From contig JAQUYE010000020.1 in assembly GCA_028691965.1 (NCBI GenBank), positions 1 to 41,078 on the forward strand: a stretch of 41,078 nucleotides of DNA, written 5' to 3'. The stretch is from Paludibacter sp. (GTDB taxonomy: Bacteria > Bacteroidota > Bacteroidia > Bacteroidales > Paludibacteraceae). Positions 9,306 through 21,962 of this stretch are shown in pieces (the stretch's first letter is position 1; each line of letters starts with the position of its first letter). A program made the translations under genes and the position numbers. Below the pieces are notes generated by a model. It worked only from the letters and a program-made list of their open reading frames with translations, ran no database searches and had not been told where the DNA came from.

Positions 9306-9313
9306 CAAAGTTA
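9306..9313 (-). promoter_or_regulatory. Putative -7 promoter element (TAACTTTG) for the left operon
   Basis: On the minus strand this reads TAACTTTG, matching TAnnTTTG. It is 30 bp upstream of the ATG at 9275, implying a leader of about 23 nt and excluding the ATG at 9308. A -33 TTG at normal spacing is not evident. Confidence 0.5.
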
Positions 9314-9428
9314 TATATAATGTAGTACATTATTAGTAAAATCTTCTCAAAAGGGGGGACAAGTAGCCATGAATTTATTTTTGCACTGTTTTGACCAAAA
9401 AGTTCACACTATATTACAGGCGATGTTC

Positions 9429-9436
9429 TATTTTTG
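9429..9436 (+). promoter_or_regulatory. Putative -7 promoter element (TATTTTTG) for the GH105-GH43-GH43 operon
   Basis: TATTTTTG matches TAnnTTTG and lies 31 bp before the ATG at 9468. A second identical octamer at 9376-9383 is a possible alternative. Neither has a clear -33 TTG. The 190 bp between 9275 and 9468 hold divergent promoters for the two glycan operons and no gene. Confidence 0.5.
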
Positions 9437-9467
9437 TGTCAATCAAATAATAACACACGACAGAATC

Positions 9468-12400
9468 ATGATCAGACCATTGAAGAGTGCCACTTTGCTA
9501 TCATTGATCAGCATAGCACTGACTATGCTGCTTTCTACTGAACAGTTACGTGCCGAATCATCATCCGACATTTTAAAAATCATTGAGAAAGTAAATACTT
9601 ACTGGCAACAGGAACGACCTGATCCGGGAAATGCTTTTTGGGACAATGCTGCTTACCACACCGGGAACATGGAGGCCTATAAATTGACTAAGAACCCGGT
9701 ATTTTTGAATTATTCGGAGAAATGGGCAGAAAAGAACCAGTGGAAAGGTGCGAAATCCGACGATCGTAGCAAGTGGCGTTATAGCTACGGAGAATCGGAT
9801 CAGTTTGTATTGTTTGGTGACTGGCAAATTTGTTTTCAAACTTATATCGACTTGTACCACATTAATCCGGATAGTATACGGATTAAAAGGGCATTAGAGG
9901 TTATGGAATACCAAATGTCGACACCTAAGAATGACTACTGGTGGTGGGTGGATGGCTTGTACATGGTAATGCCGGTTATGACTAAACTTTACCATCTTAC
10001 CAATAATGAATTATACCTCACAAAACTCTACGAATACTTTAGCTTTGCCCGGGATCTGATGTACGATTCCGAATCACACCTCTACTACAGGGATGCCAAG
10101 TATATTTATCCGAAACATAAAAGTGTAAACGGTAAAAAAGATTTCTGGTCACGGGGAAATGGCTGGTTGTTTGCCGGCTTAGCCAAAATACTTCCCGACT
10201 TACCTGATAACTGGAAACACAAGGCTGAATTTACTGTGTTATTTCAGAAAATGGCTGTTAGCTTAAAGGATGCCCAGCAAGAGGGCGGATACTGGACGCG
10301 TAGTCTGCTCGATCCTGACCACGCTCCCGGAGAGGAAACAAGCGGAACTGCCTTTTTTACCTATGGCTACTTTTGGGGAATTAATAACGGCTATCTGCGT
10401 AAATCCGACTACCTCCCTGTAGCCGAAAAAGGATGGAACTACCTAACCCAAAAAGCAATGCAAGCTGATGGAAGAATCGGATATGTACAACCAATCGGCG
10501 AAAAAGCAATTCCGGGACAGGTTGTTAACGAGAACTCAACTTCCAACTTTGGCGTCGGCGCTTTCTTATTGGCTGCTGCTGAACGCTATCGTTTTCTGGA
10601 GAAGAAGGAGCAAGTGCAGGCAGGCACTGCTAAGTCAACCAGCAATTACTCAGCTTACCTGTTCAGTTATTTTACCGGCAACCGCAAATCGGAAGAGCAA
10701 ATTCACTTTGCAATTAGTTACGACGGACTTAACTACAAGACCCTGAATTATAATCAACCTGTTATTTTATCGTCGTCTATCAGTCGTACCGGAGGTGTAC
10801 GCGACCCTCACATTCTGCGTGGTGCCGATGGTAAGACTTTTTACATGACGGTTACGGATATGGTTTCATCGAATGGCTGGAGTTCAAACAGGGGGTTGGT
10901 GTTGTTGAAATCAACCAACCTTACCGACTGGAGCTCGTCGGCTATCCAAATCCCAACAGCGTTTCCTGCTGAGTATGGCGATATTGACAGGGTGTGGGCA
11001 CCTCAAAGTATTTACGACCCGGAAGCAGGGAAATACATGGTTTATTTCTCGATGCGAAAGGGAGATTATGATGCTGATAAGATTTACTATGCCTATACAA
11101 ACAAGGAGTTTACTGCGTTCGAGTCGGCACCTAAACAGCTTTTCTTCCACCCCGAAGGAAAATCGTGTATTGACGGAGATATAATTTATCACGATGGTAT
11201 GTACCATATGTTCTTTAAAACGGAAGGTCATGGCAACGGACTTAAAAAGGCGGTTTCGTCAACACTCACTTCCGGATGGGTGATGCAGGACAAGTATCTA
11301 CAGCAAACCAATCATGCCGTTGAAGGCTCCGGCATTTTCAAACTGAATGGTACCAACGAATATATACTGATGTACGACGTATACATGAACGGTCGCTATG
11401 ATTTTACCCGCAGTTCGGATCTTGAGAATTTCACCCTGATCAACAAGGATCAAATAAGCATGAACTTTCATCCCCGTCATGGAACAGTAGTACCAATCAC
11501 TGCAAAAGAAGCAAAGGCTCTTGAAAAGAAATGGGGAGAAAAACCGGCAAAAGCAGTAAAAGGGAATAATCCGGCCTTAAAGGGGTTATACGCCGACCCG
11601 GATATTATCTACTCCAACAAAACCGGCAAGTACTACATCTACCCTACTTCTGATGGTTATACCGGATGGTCTGGAACGTATTTCAAAACATTTTCGTCGG
11701 ACGATTTAAAGCAGTGGAAAGACGAAGGGACTATTCTCACTCTTGGTAAAGATGTGAAATGGGCCGATCGGAATGCCTGGGCTCCCTGTATAATTGAACG
11801 TAAAGCAGGTGATTCGTATAAATATTATTATTACTTTACTGCTGCGCAAAAGATAGGGGTTGCTGTATCGGATCATCCGACCGGACCTTTCGTGGATTCA
11901 AGCAAACCGTTGTTAAGTAGCCGACCGGAAGGCATGAAACATGGCCAGGTGATTGATCCTGATGTATTTCATGACCCTGTAAGTGATAAATACTACCTCT
12001 ATTGGGGGAATGGTTTTTTGGCAGTAGCCGAACTAAACGATGATATGACTTCAATTAAGGAAGGAAGTACCAGGATAATAACTCCGCGGGGAGGTGAATT
12101 TCGTGAAGGGGCTCATGTCTTTTATCGTAAAGGCACCTACTATTTTATGTGGTCGGTGGACGACACCCGTAGTGCAGATTACAGGGTGAAATATGGCACT
12201 TCAACTTCGCCGACAGGCCCAATAACTCTGGCCGAAAACCCATTGATACTTCAGAAAGACCCTAAAGCAGGGATCTACGGAACAGGACACCACTCGACCA
12301 TCCGGGTGCCCGGTAAAGACGAGTGGTATATTGTTTATCATCGCTTTAATTATCCGAAAGGAATCACCATGGGCGATGAGGCCGGGTATAATCGTGAAGT

Positions 12401-12476
12401 ATGCATCGAGCGGATGAAATTCGACAGAAAAGGCAACATAAAGCCCGTAAAACCAACTCACAAAGGAGTGCGTTAA
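9468..12476 (+). CDS. Secreted trimodular GH105-GH43-GH43 enzyme
   Basis: A 1002-residue protein from the ATG at 9468, with signal peptide MIRPLKSATLLSLISIALTM. Residues about 25-380 are GH105, an unsaturated uronyl hydrolase fold: WWWVDGLYMVMPV with probable catalytic Asp162, DFWSRGNGWLFAGL, and GEETSGTAFF. Residues about 395-665 are a first GH43-type propeller with candidate acids Asp446 (VRDPHI), Asp571 (IDGDII) and Glu619 (EGSGIF). Residues about 690-1000 are a second GH43 propeller with Asp710 (ADPDII), Asp832 (IDPDVF) and Glu880 (REGAHVF). All three modules therefore keep plausible catalytic residues. GH105 removes unsaturated galacturonic or glucuronic acid left by lyases; GH43 enzymes usually act on arabinose, galactose or xylose linkages. 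The next gene starts after 11 bp. An upstream in-frame ATG at 9369 lacks a signal peptide in position and is rejected. Confidence 0.88.
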   Translation: MIRPLKSATLLSLISIALTMLLSTEQLRAESSSDILKIIEKVNTYWQQERPDPGNAFWDNAAYHTGNMEAYKLTKNPVFLNYSEKWAEKNQWKGAKSDDRSKWRYSYGESDQFVLFGDWQICFQTYIDLYHINPDSIRIKRALEVMEYQMSTPKNDYWWWVDGLYMVMPVMTKLYHLTNNELYLTKLYEYFSFARDLMYDSESHLYYRDAKYIYPKHKSVNGKKDFWSRGNGWLFAGLAKILPDLPDNWKHKAEFTVLFQKMAVSLKDAQQEGGYWTRSLLDPDHAPGEETSGTAFFTYGYFWGINNGYLRKSDYLPVAEKGWNYLTQKAMQADGRIGYVQPIGEKAIPGQVVNENSTSNFGVGAFLLAAAERYRFLEKKEQVQAGTAKSTSNYSAYLFSYFTGNRKSEEQIHFAISYDGLNYKTLNYNQPVILSSSISRTGGVRDPHILRGADGKTFYMTVTDMVSSNGWSSNRGLVLLKSTNLTDWSSSAIQIPTAFPAEYGDIDRVWAPQSIYDPEAGKYMVYFSMRKGDYDADKIYYAYTNKEFTAFESAPKQLFFHPEGKSCIDGDIIYHDGMYHMFFKTEGHGNGLKKAVSSTLTSGWVMQDKYLQQTNHAVEGSGIFKLNGTNEYILMYDVYMNGRYDFTRSSDLENFTLINKDQISMNFHPRHGTVVPITAKEAKALEKKWGEKPAKAVKGNNPALKGLYADPDIIYSNKTGKYYIYPTSDGYTGWSGTYFKTFSSDDLKQWKDEGTILTLGKDVKWADRNAWAPCIIERKAGDSYKYYYYFTAAQKIGVAVSDHPTGPFVDSSKPLLSSRPEGMKHGQVIDPDVFHDPVSDKYYLYWGNGFLAVAELNDDMTSIKEGSTRIITPRGGEFREGAHVFYRKGTYYFMWSVDDTRSADYRVKYGTSTSPTGPITLAENPLILQKDPKAGIYGTGHHSTIRVPGKDEWYIVYHRFNYPKGITMGDEAGYNREVCIERMKFDRKGNIKPVKPTHKGVR

Positions 12477-12487
12477 CTACTACTAAA

Positions 12488-13444
12488 ATGAAAAAACTAC
12501 TTATTGCTGCACTCGTACTTTTACAGTCGGGAATGGTGTTGGCAACCGGACTAATTAAAAACGGAGACAAGTTCTACGACACACGTGGAGAAGTTATCAA
12601 CGCTCACGGAGCCGGCTTTATTAAAGTCGGAGATTATTACTACTGGATTGGTGAAAACCGTAAACAAGGAGTTTTTGTGTCCTGCTACCGATCCACTGAT
12701 TTGGTAAACTGGGAATTCAGAGCTGACTTGCTCACTCGTGATTCAGACCCGGACTTAAGAAACGCCAATATTGAACGTCCGAAAGTAGTCTATAACGAAA
12801 AAACCGGGCAGTATGTGATGTGGATGCATTATGAATACCGACACGATTACTCTCAGGCCCGGGCTGCAGTTGCTTATTCCGACGATATAGAGAAGCCTTT
12901 TACCTATGTAAAGAGCTTTCGACCATTTGGGAATATGTCGCGCGACTGCACAGTATTCAAAGATACCGACGGAAAAGCATATTTCTTTTCAGCAGCGCGT
13001 GAGAACTACGACCTGGCAATGTATGAACTTACCGACGACTACCTGGATGTAAAGGAACATATCACCACACTGTGGCCGGGCGGTCATCGTGAAGCTCCAA
13101 CGCTGGTAAAACATGGTAAGTACTATTTCCTCTTCACCTCCGGATGTACGGGCTGGAATCCAAATCAGATGAAATACGCCTATGCAGAATCGATTCGGGG
13201 ACCCTGGTCAGAGTTAATCAATATTGGTGATGAAACAACTTTTCGTACTCAACCTACTTATATCATCACTGTTGAAGGAAAAGAATCCACGAGCTACCTG
13301 TATGTAGGAGATCGCTGGGATCCGAAACAGTACTTCAACTCAACGTACATTTTTCTTCCCCTTCGTTTTAAGGATGCTACTACCCCACTTTTTGAATGGC
13401 AGGATGAAGTAAGAATCGATGCAAAAAAAGGAATAGTTAACTAA
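12488..13444 (+). CDS. Secreted GH43 exo-beta-1,3-galactanase-like enzyme (probably subfamily 24)
   Basis: A 318-residue single-domain GH43 protein with signal peptide MKKLLIAALVLLQSGMVLA. The first blade has INAHGAGFIKVGDYYYWIGE, where most GH43 enzymes have an Asp as general base; this one has none. Instead Glu96 (IERPKVV), Asp153 (SRDCTVF), Glu202 (HREAPTL) and Gln255 (FRTQPTY) line up, with almost constant offset, with residues I recall for the fungal exo-beta-1,3-galactanase Pc1,3Gal43A (Glu102, Asp158, Glu208, Gln263), in which Gln acts as base. That predicts release of galactose from the beta-1,3-galactan backbone of arabinogalactan. It sits 11 bp after the trimodular enzyme gene and 24 bp before the beta-galactosidase gene. 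An ATG at 12401 inside the preceding gene is rejected. Confidence 0.87.
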   Translation: MKKLLIAALVLLQSGMVLATGLIKNGDKFYDTRGEVINAHGAGFIKVGDYYYWIGENRKQGVFVSCYRSTDLVNWEFRADLLTRDSDPDLRNANIERPKVVYNEKTGQYVMWMHYEYRHDYSQARAAVAYSDDIEKPFTYVKSFRPFGNMSRDCTVFKDTDGKAYFFSAARENYDLAMYELTDDYLDVKEHITTLWPGGHREAPTLVKHGKYYFLFTSGCTGWNPNQMKYAYAESIRGPWSELINIGDETTFRTQPTYIITVEGKESTSYLYVGDRWDPKQYFNSTYIFLPLRFKDATTPLFEWQDEVRIDAKKGIVN

Positions 13445-18230
<4,786 letters not shown>

Positions 18231-18253
18231 ACGTATATTCTCCTGTTAAGAAT

Positions 18254-21200
18254 TTAATTACTTACTTTTGCTTTTTCCCGCTGTGAGATTCCCGAAAGCC
18301 TGCTTTCGATGAGCTGTTGTATATCGTCCTGCTCTTTGTAGTTACGCTGCAGACTCAACAAATACTGTTTCGCCTGAAAATCATTTTTTTGAACAATGTA
18401 CACGTCGGCAAGTAATACAAAGCTACGTGCCAGCCAATACTGATGGGGAGTATTCTGTTTTGCAAACTCCTTTACTTCCTTTTCGGCCAACGCATAACTA
18501 CCCTGTTCGAAATACAGATTAGCCAGTAGGTACGAAGCCTCGGCCCCTTGAGAAGTGCGGGTTTCAGCAGATAGTAATTTTAAATCTTCCATTGCCAGAT
18601 TAGATTGACCGGACTGAATGTAAGCCTTAGCACGCAGGTACCGGGCTTCCGTTTTCATTTCGGAAGTAGATCGCACATCTGTAATCACTGCAGCTGCACC
18701 CTGGATAATCATTTGATAATCGTTCGTATAATAGGCAGAACGCATAATCCCTAATCGGGCTATATTCCGGTTTTCGGGCGACTGAGCCTGCTGTTCGAGC
18801 TGACGAAAATAGACAAGTGCATTTGCAAAGTCTTTCTTGTCGAACGAAATCTCGGCCGAACGTATCAGGGCATCTTCCATATGTTGATTTCCGGGGATGT
18901 TTAAGAGCATCCTGAATTCAGCAAGTGCCTTATCTGCCTCGTGCGTACGGTAATAACTTTCAGCAAGGAAGTAGCGGGCATTGGTACAGTACCTGCCACC
19001 CGGACAATAATTCTGCAAATAATTGTTGAATCCGGTAACAGCCTGAGCATAATTAGCATTCATATATTGCTTTTCAGCTGCTATATAACTAATAGAGTCC
19101 TGTCGGTCGGCACTCAATCCCGAAATATTCATATTCAACGATCGGGCATACGCCAGGTATGCCGGTACATCGTTTAGTTCTATATAGATATTTTCAAGAC
19201 GTTCCAGCGCGTTAAAAGCTTCCACAGAACCCGGATAGCCCGACACTACCGTTTTATAGGCAGTAATTGCGTCGGATAACTGGTTTTGATTGTGGTATAT
19301 CATACCGGTTTCAAGTGCAGCTTTCCGGGCTGATACAGTATTAGGGTGAAGTGACACCAGACCTTGATATACGCGTAATGCTTCACTGTTATTATTCAGC
19401 ATAATGTAAGCCCTGCCTGTTTCATACAGGGCTTCATCCACATATGCCGAACCGGGATAGCTTTCAACAAGGGTATTCATACGGGAAATTTTCGTACTGT
19501 ACTTTTTCTGTAGCCCGGCTACATATGCACTTTGAAACAATGCATATTCACCGGTATACCTGCTTAAATTGGCTGCACGCGAATAGGTAAGCTCGGCTCC
19601 TGCAAAATCACGATCGTAAAGCATACAATCTCCCACCCTGGTAAGAGCATCGGCATACACTTCAGATGTTTTATTGCGTTCCATATTCATATACAAATCA
19701 AAGTATCGCCTCGCTTCCCTGTAATTTTGATTTGAAAAATGGGCGTAGCCCATACTGTAATGTGCCGGTACAAAATTTTTGCTGTTGCGTGCCTGAGGAT
19801 TGGCAAGGAAAGAACGCAGGTCAGAAATGCTATTGGTTATCCTGCCCAGTCGATAACAACTTTCCGAACGCCAGTAAAGGCTTTCGGCTGTGTATAAATC
19901 GGAGGCACGTTCGTTGAGTGCAAGGTTAAAATATTCGACTGCTTTCTCAAAGTTATTGAGTGCAAAAGCCTCAGCTCCTAATTGGAACACTATAAATTGC
20001 TTCGCTTCCAGGATTTTCTCGTTGGGGTTTTTAATTCTTCGTATTGACTCATATGCCACAGCATAATTCTTCGATGCCATATATGCCGATGCCAGGTAGT
20101 TTTTAACTTTATAGGCCCCAACTGTATTCGGATATTCTTCCAGGTATTGTTCAAAAGCATGGATGGACTCTCCGAAGGCCGAGGTGGTTTCGTAGGTGGT
20201 GAGGGCGTAGTTTAACAACGCCTCCTCCCTTACCTTTTCATCAAAGCGTGTGCGTAATACTGATTCAAAAGCCATGCGGGCATTAACCTTATCGTTCTCT
20301 TTCACGAAACAATGTCCCAGGTGCAGGTAGGCATTCTCAGTTAAGGCATCAGCCTCGGTAGTAACCTGTTGCAAATAAGGAATTGCTGCAGCAGGGCGGT
20401 TGGTCTTCATGTACGACATACCCATTATATAAGAAGAATGGCGTAGAATTCTCGGAGTTAACGATTCGTATTTTTGAAGAAAATCAATTGCTGCAGGATA
20501 ATGTTGGGCGTTATATGCAATCTCGCCTCTGATACGATATACTTCTGAATTATTTGGATGATCCGGATAATTCTTAAGCAAATAATCAGCCTTTACAAGC
20601 AAAGAATCGGTTTGCCCGCTCTGATAGTACAATTGAAAAAGATAATAACTCACCTCCTTTTTATATTCAGGAAGGTGTTCAACCCGTTGAAATGCAGTTA
20701 ACGCTACGGGATAGTTTTTAAGGAAGTATTCGCTATATGCATAGTAATACATTGACGGCTCCCGGTAAGGTGAATCAAGTTCCTTCAGGTGATTAAAAAT
20801 AGCTGAGGCTCTTGCAAACTGATCAGTCTGCACAAAAGAATACGCCTGAGCAAAGTCGTACATATTCCTGTGACGCTGTCCGAAACGTTGCGGTTTCACG
20901 GTGTCGAAATAGAGCAAAGCTCTTGTATAGTTCTTATCATCAAAACTTAACATCCCTAACATAAACCGCAGGTTATCGGCATAGGGAGTGTAAGGATGTT
21001 GTTTTAAAAAGTCCAGCAGTAACACTTCGGCATTATCTTGCCTCAATTCAAACGCATTGGCAACAAGAAGATAACCTGCATCATGAATCTGGCCGGCTGT
21101 CAACTGCTTCTCCTGACTCAGGAATTCCTCAATTTTACGGAAGGAAGCTGAGAACTTTCCCTGGTGGTAAAGATCTTTGCCTTGTTCGAAGAGCTTATCG

Positions 21201-21286
21201 GAACTGGTGTAGACACTGCTATGCTGCGCCAGGGAACCACTTACGATGGTTGTAATAAGTAACAGGCTAATTACAAATTTTCTCAT
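18254..21286 (-). CDS. Large periplasmic TPR-repeat protein
   Basis: A 1010-residue protein with signal peptide MRKFVISLLLITTIVSGSLA, built almost entirely of TPR-type helical repeats from about residue 30 to 990. Recognisable units include QLTAGQIHDAGYLLVANAFE, DKNYTRALLYFDTV, GEIAYNAQHYPAAIDFLQKY, LGHCFVKENDKVNARMAFE, AEAFALNNFEKAVEYFNLAL, SMGYAHFSNQNYREARRYFD, and AYIMLNNNSEALRVYQGLV. TPR arrays bind partner proteins; several units resemble those of YbgF/BamD-type envelope factors. There is no lipobox. The start overlaps the Nudix gene stop by 4 bp, and the barrel-protein gene follows 23 bp after its stop. The likely role is a periplasmic scaffold for the barrel protein, which is inference from order alone. 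Confidence 0.88.
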   Translation of the reverse strand: MRKFVISLLLITTIVSGSLAQHSSVYTSSDKLFEQGKDLYHQGKFSASFRKIEEFLSQEKQLTAGQIHDAGYLLVANAFELRQDNAEVLLLDFLKQHPYTPYADNLRFMLGMLSFDDKNYTRALLYFDTVKPQRFGQRHRNMYDFAQAYSFVQTDQFARASAIFNHLKELDSPYREPSMYYYAYSEYFLKNYPVALTAFQRVEHLPEYKKEVSYYLFQLYYQSGQTDSLLVKADYLLKNYPDHPNNSEVYRIRGEIAYNAQHYPAAIDFLQKYESLTPRILRHSSYIMGMSYMKTNRPAAAIPYLQQVTTEADALTENAYLHLGHCFVKENDKVNARMAFESVLRTRFDEKVREEALLNYALTTYETTSAFGESIHAFEQYLEEYPNTVGAYKVKNYLASAYMASKNYAVAYESIRRIKNPNEKILEAKQFIVFQLGAEAFALNNFEKAVEYFNLALNERASDLYTAESLYWRSESCYRLGRITNSISDLRSFLANPQARNSKNFVPAHYSMGYAHFSNQNYREARRYFDLYMNMERNKTSEVYADALTRVGDCMLYDRDFAGAELTYSRAANLSRYTGEYALFQSAYVAGLQKKYSTKISRMNTLVESYPGSAYVDEALYETGRAYIMLNNNSEALRVYQGLVSLHPNTVSARKAALETGMIYHNQNQLSDAITAYKTVVSGYPGSVEAFNALERLENIYIELNDVPAYLAYARSLNMNISGLSADRQDSISYIAAEKQYMNANYAQAVTGFNNYLQNYCPGGRYCTNARYFLAESYYRTHEADKALAEFRMLLNIPGNQHMEDALIRSAEISFDKKDFANALVYFRQLEQQAQSPENRNIARLGIMRSAYYTNDYQMIIQGAAAVITDVRSTSEMKTEARYLRAKAYIQSGQSNLAMEDLKLLSAETRTSQGAEASYLLANLYFEQGSYALAEKEVKEFAKQNTPHQYWLARSFVLLADVYIVQKNDFQAKQYLLSLQRNYKEQDDIQQLIESRLSGISQREKAKVSN

Positions 21287-21816
21287 TTTATATCATTTTT
21301 GTAGGTTTTTAAAAAACGTTTCACTGCTTCTTTTATGGATAGAAGTCCGAACTGCTGAGGATCAACCCTATCGAGAGCAACAAAACTACAGGAAGCAACA
21401 TCATCGGCGGGAACAGGAACAATATTCGTACCGATTTTAACCAAATAGAATAAATCAAGTGTCGGTAATGTCCATCCACTATAGGTGTATTGATTGGGAA
21501 GCGAGAAAAGATAACTTATTTCATCAACATTTATTGTAAGCTCTTCCCGGAGTTCGCGTCGAAGTGCATCTTCGGAAGTTTCGTCGTCATCCACAAAGCC
21601 ACCGGGCAAATCAAGAGTTCCCTTTTCAGGATCTTTAGCCCTTACCCCTACGAGCAATTCATCTTTATCATTCAGGATAAAAGCCGCGACGGCAGCCGAG
21701 GGATTTACATACATTGAGAAGTCACAGCCGGCACACCGCATCGACTTTACATTCTGTTGATGAAATTCGGGACTACCGCAAACCGGACAAAAACGAAACA
21801 GTTTGTAAAACTTCAT
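21283..21816 (-). CDS. Nudix hydrolase with N-terminal zinc ribbon
   Basis: A 177-residue cytoplasmic protein from the ATG at 21816. A zinc ribbon is formed by Cys10 and Cys13 (CPVCGS) and Cys28 and Cys31 (CAGC). The Nudix box at residues 73-95 keeps the pattern G-x5-E-x7-R-E-x-x-E-E: Gly73, Glu79, Arg87, Glu88, Glu91 and Glu92. Such enzymes hydrolyse nucleoside diphosphates linked to another group; zinc-ribbon members include NADH pyrophosphatase (NudC), but this protein is shorter and its substrate is not evident. An in-frame ATG at 21837 overlaps the -7 promoter element at 21835-21842, so the internal ATG is preferred. The stop overlaps the TPR gene start (ATGA), which is odd for a housecleaning enzyme beside envelope proteins. 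Confidence 0.88.
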   Translation of the reverse strand: MKFYKLFRFCPVCGSPEFHQQNVKSMRCAGCDFSMYVNPSAAVAAFILNDKDELLVGVRAKDPEKGTLDLPGGFVDDDETSEDALRRELREELTINVDEISYLFSLPNQYTYSGWTLPTLDLFYLVKIGTNIVPVPADDVASCSFVALDRVDPQQFGLLSIKEAVKRFLKTYKNDIK

Positions 21817-21834
21817 GGATAGTATGTTTAGATG

Positions 21835-21842
21835 CAAAGATA
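21835..21842 (-). promoter_or_regulatory. Putative -7 promoter element (TATCTTTG) of the Nudix-TPR-barrel operon
   Basis: Minus-strand TATCTTTG matches TAnnTTTG and lies 18 bp upstream of the ATG at 21816. The predicted leader is only about 11 nt. It fixes the Nudix start, since the longer frame begins within this element. Confidence 0.55.
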
Positions 21843-21938
21843 AAGAATATATAACACACAGACACCCTGCTATTGTTTAAAAGAATCCTTGTTAATAACT
21901 TTTTAGCAAAAGAATTTATAGAATTGGGATTAATACTG

Positions 21939-21946
21939 TATTTTTG
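21939..21946 (+). promoter_or_regulatory. Putative -7 promoter element (TATTTTTG) of the TPR-DedA-AroE operon
   Basis: TATTTTTG followed by C matches the -7 consensus and lies 16 bp before the ATG at 21963, predicting a leader of about 10 nt or fewer. It argues against an in-frame ATG at 21873. The -33 region is weak. Confidence 0.5.
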
Positions 21947-21962
21947 CAGAAATTCAATGCTT

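Noticed and set aside
9369-9467. A longer start for the GH105-GH43-GH43 gene
   Set aside because: It would bury the signal peptide 33 residues inside the protein and place the start upstream of the best -7 promoter element.
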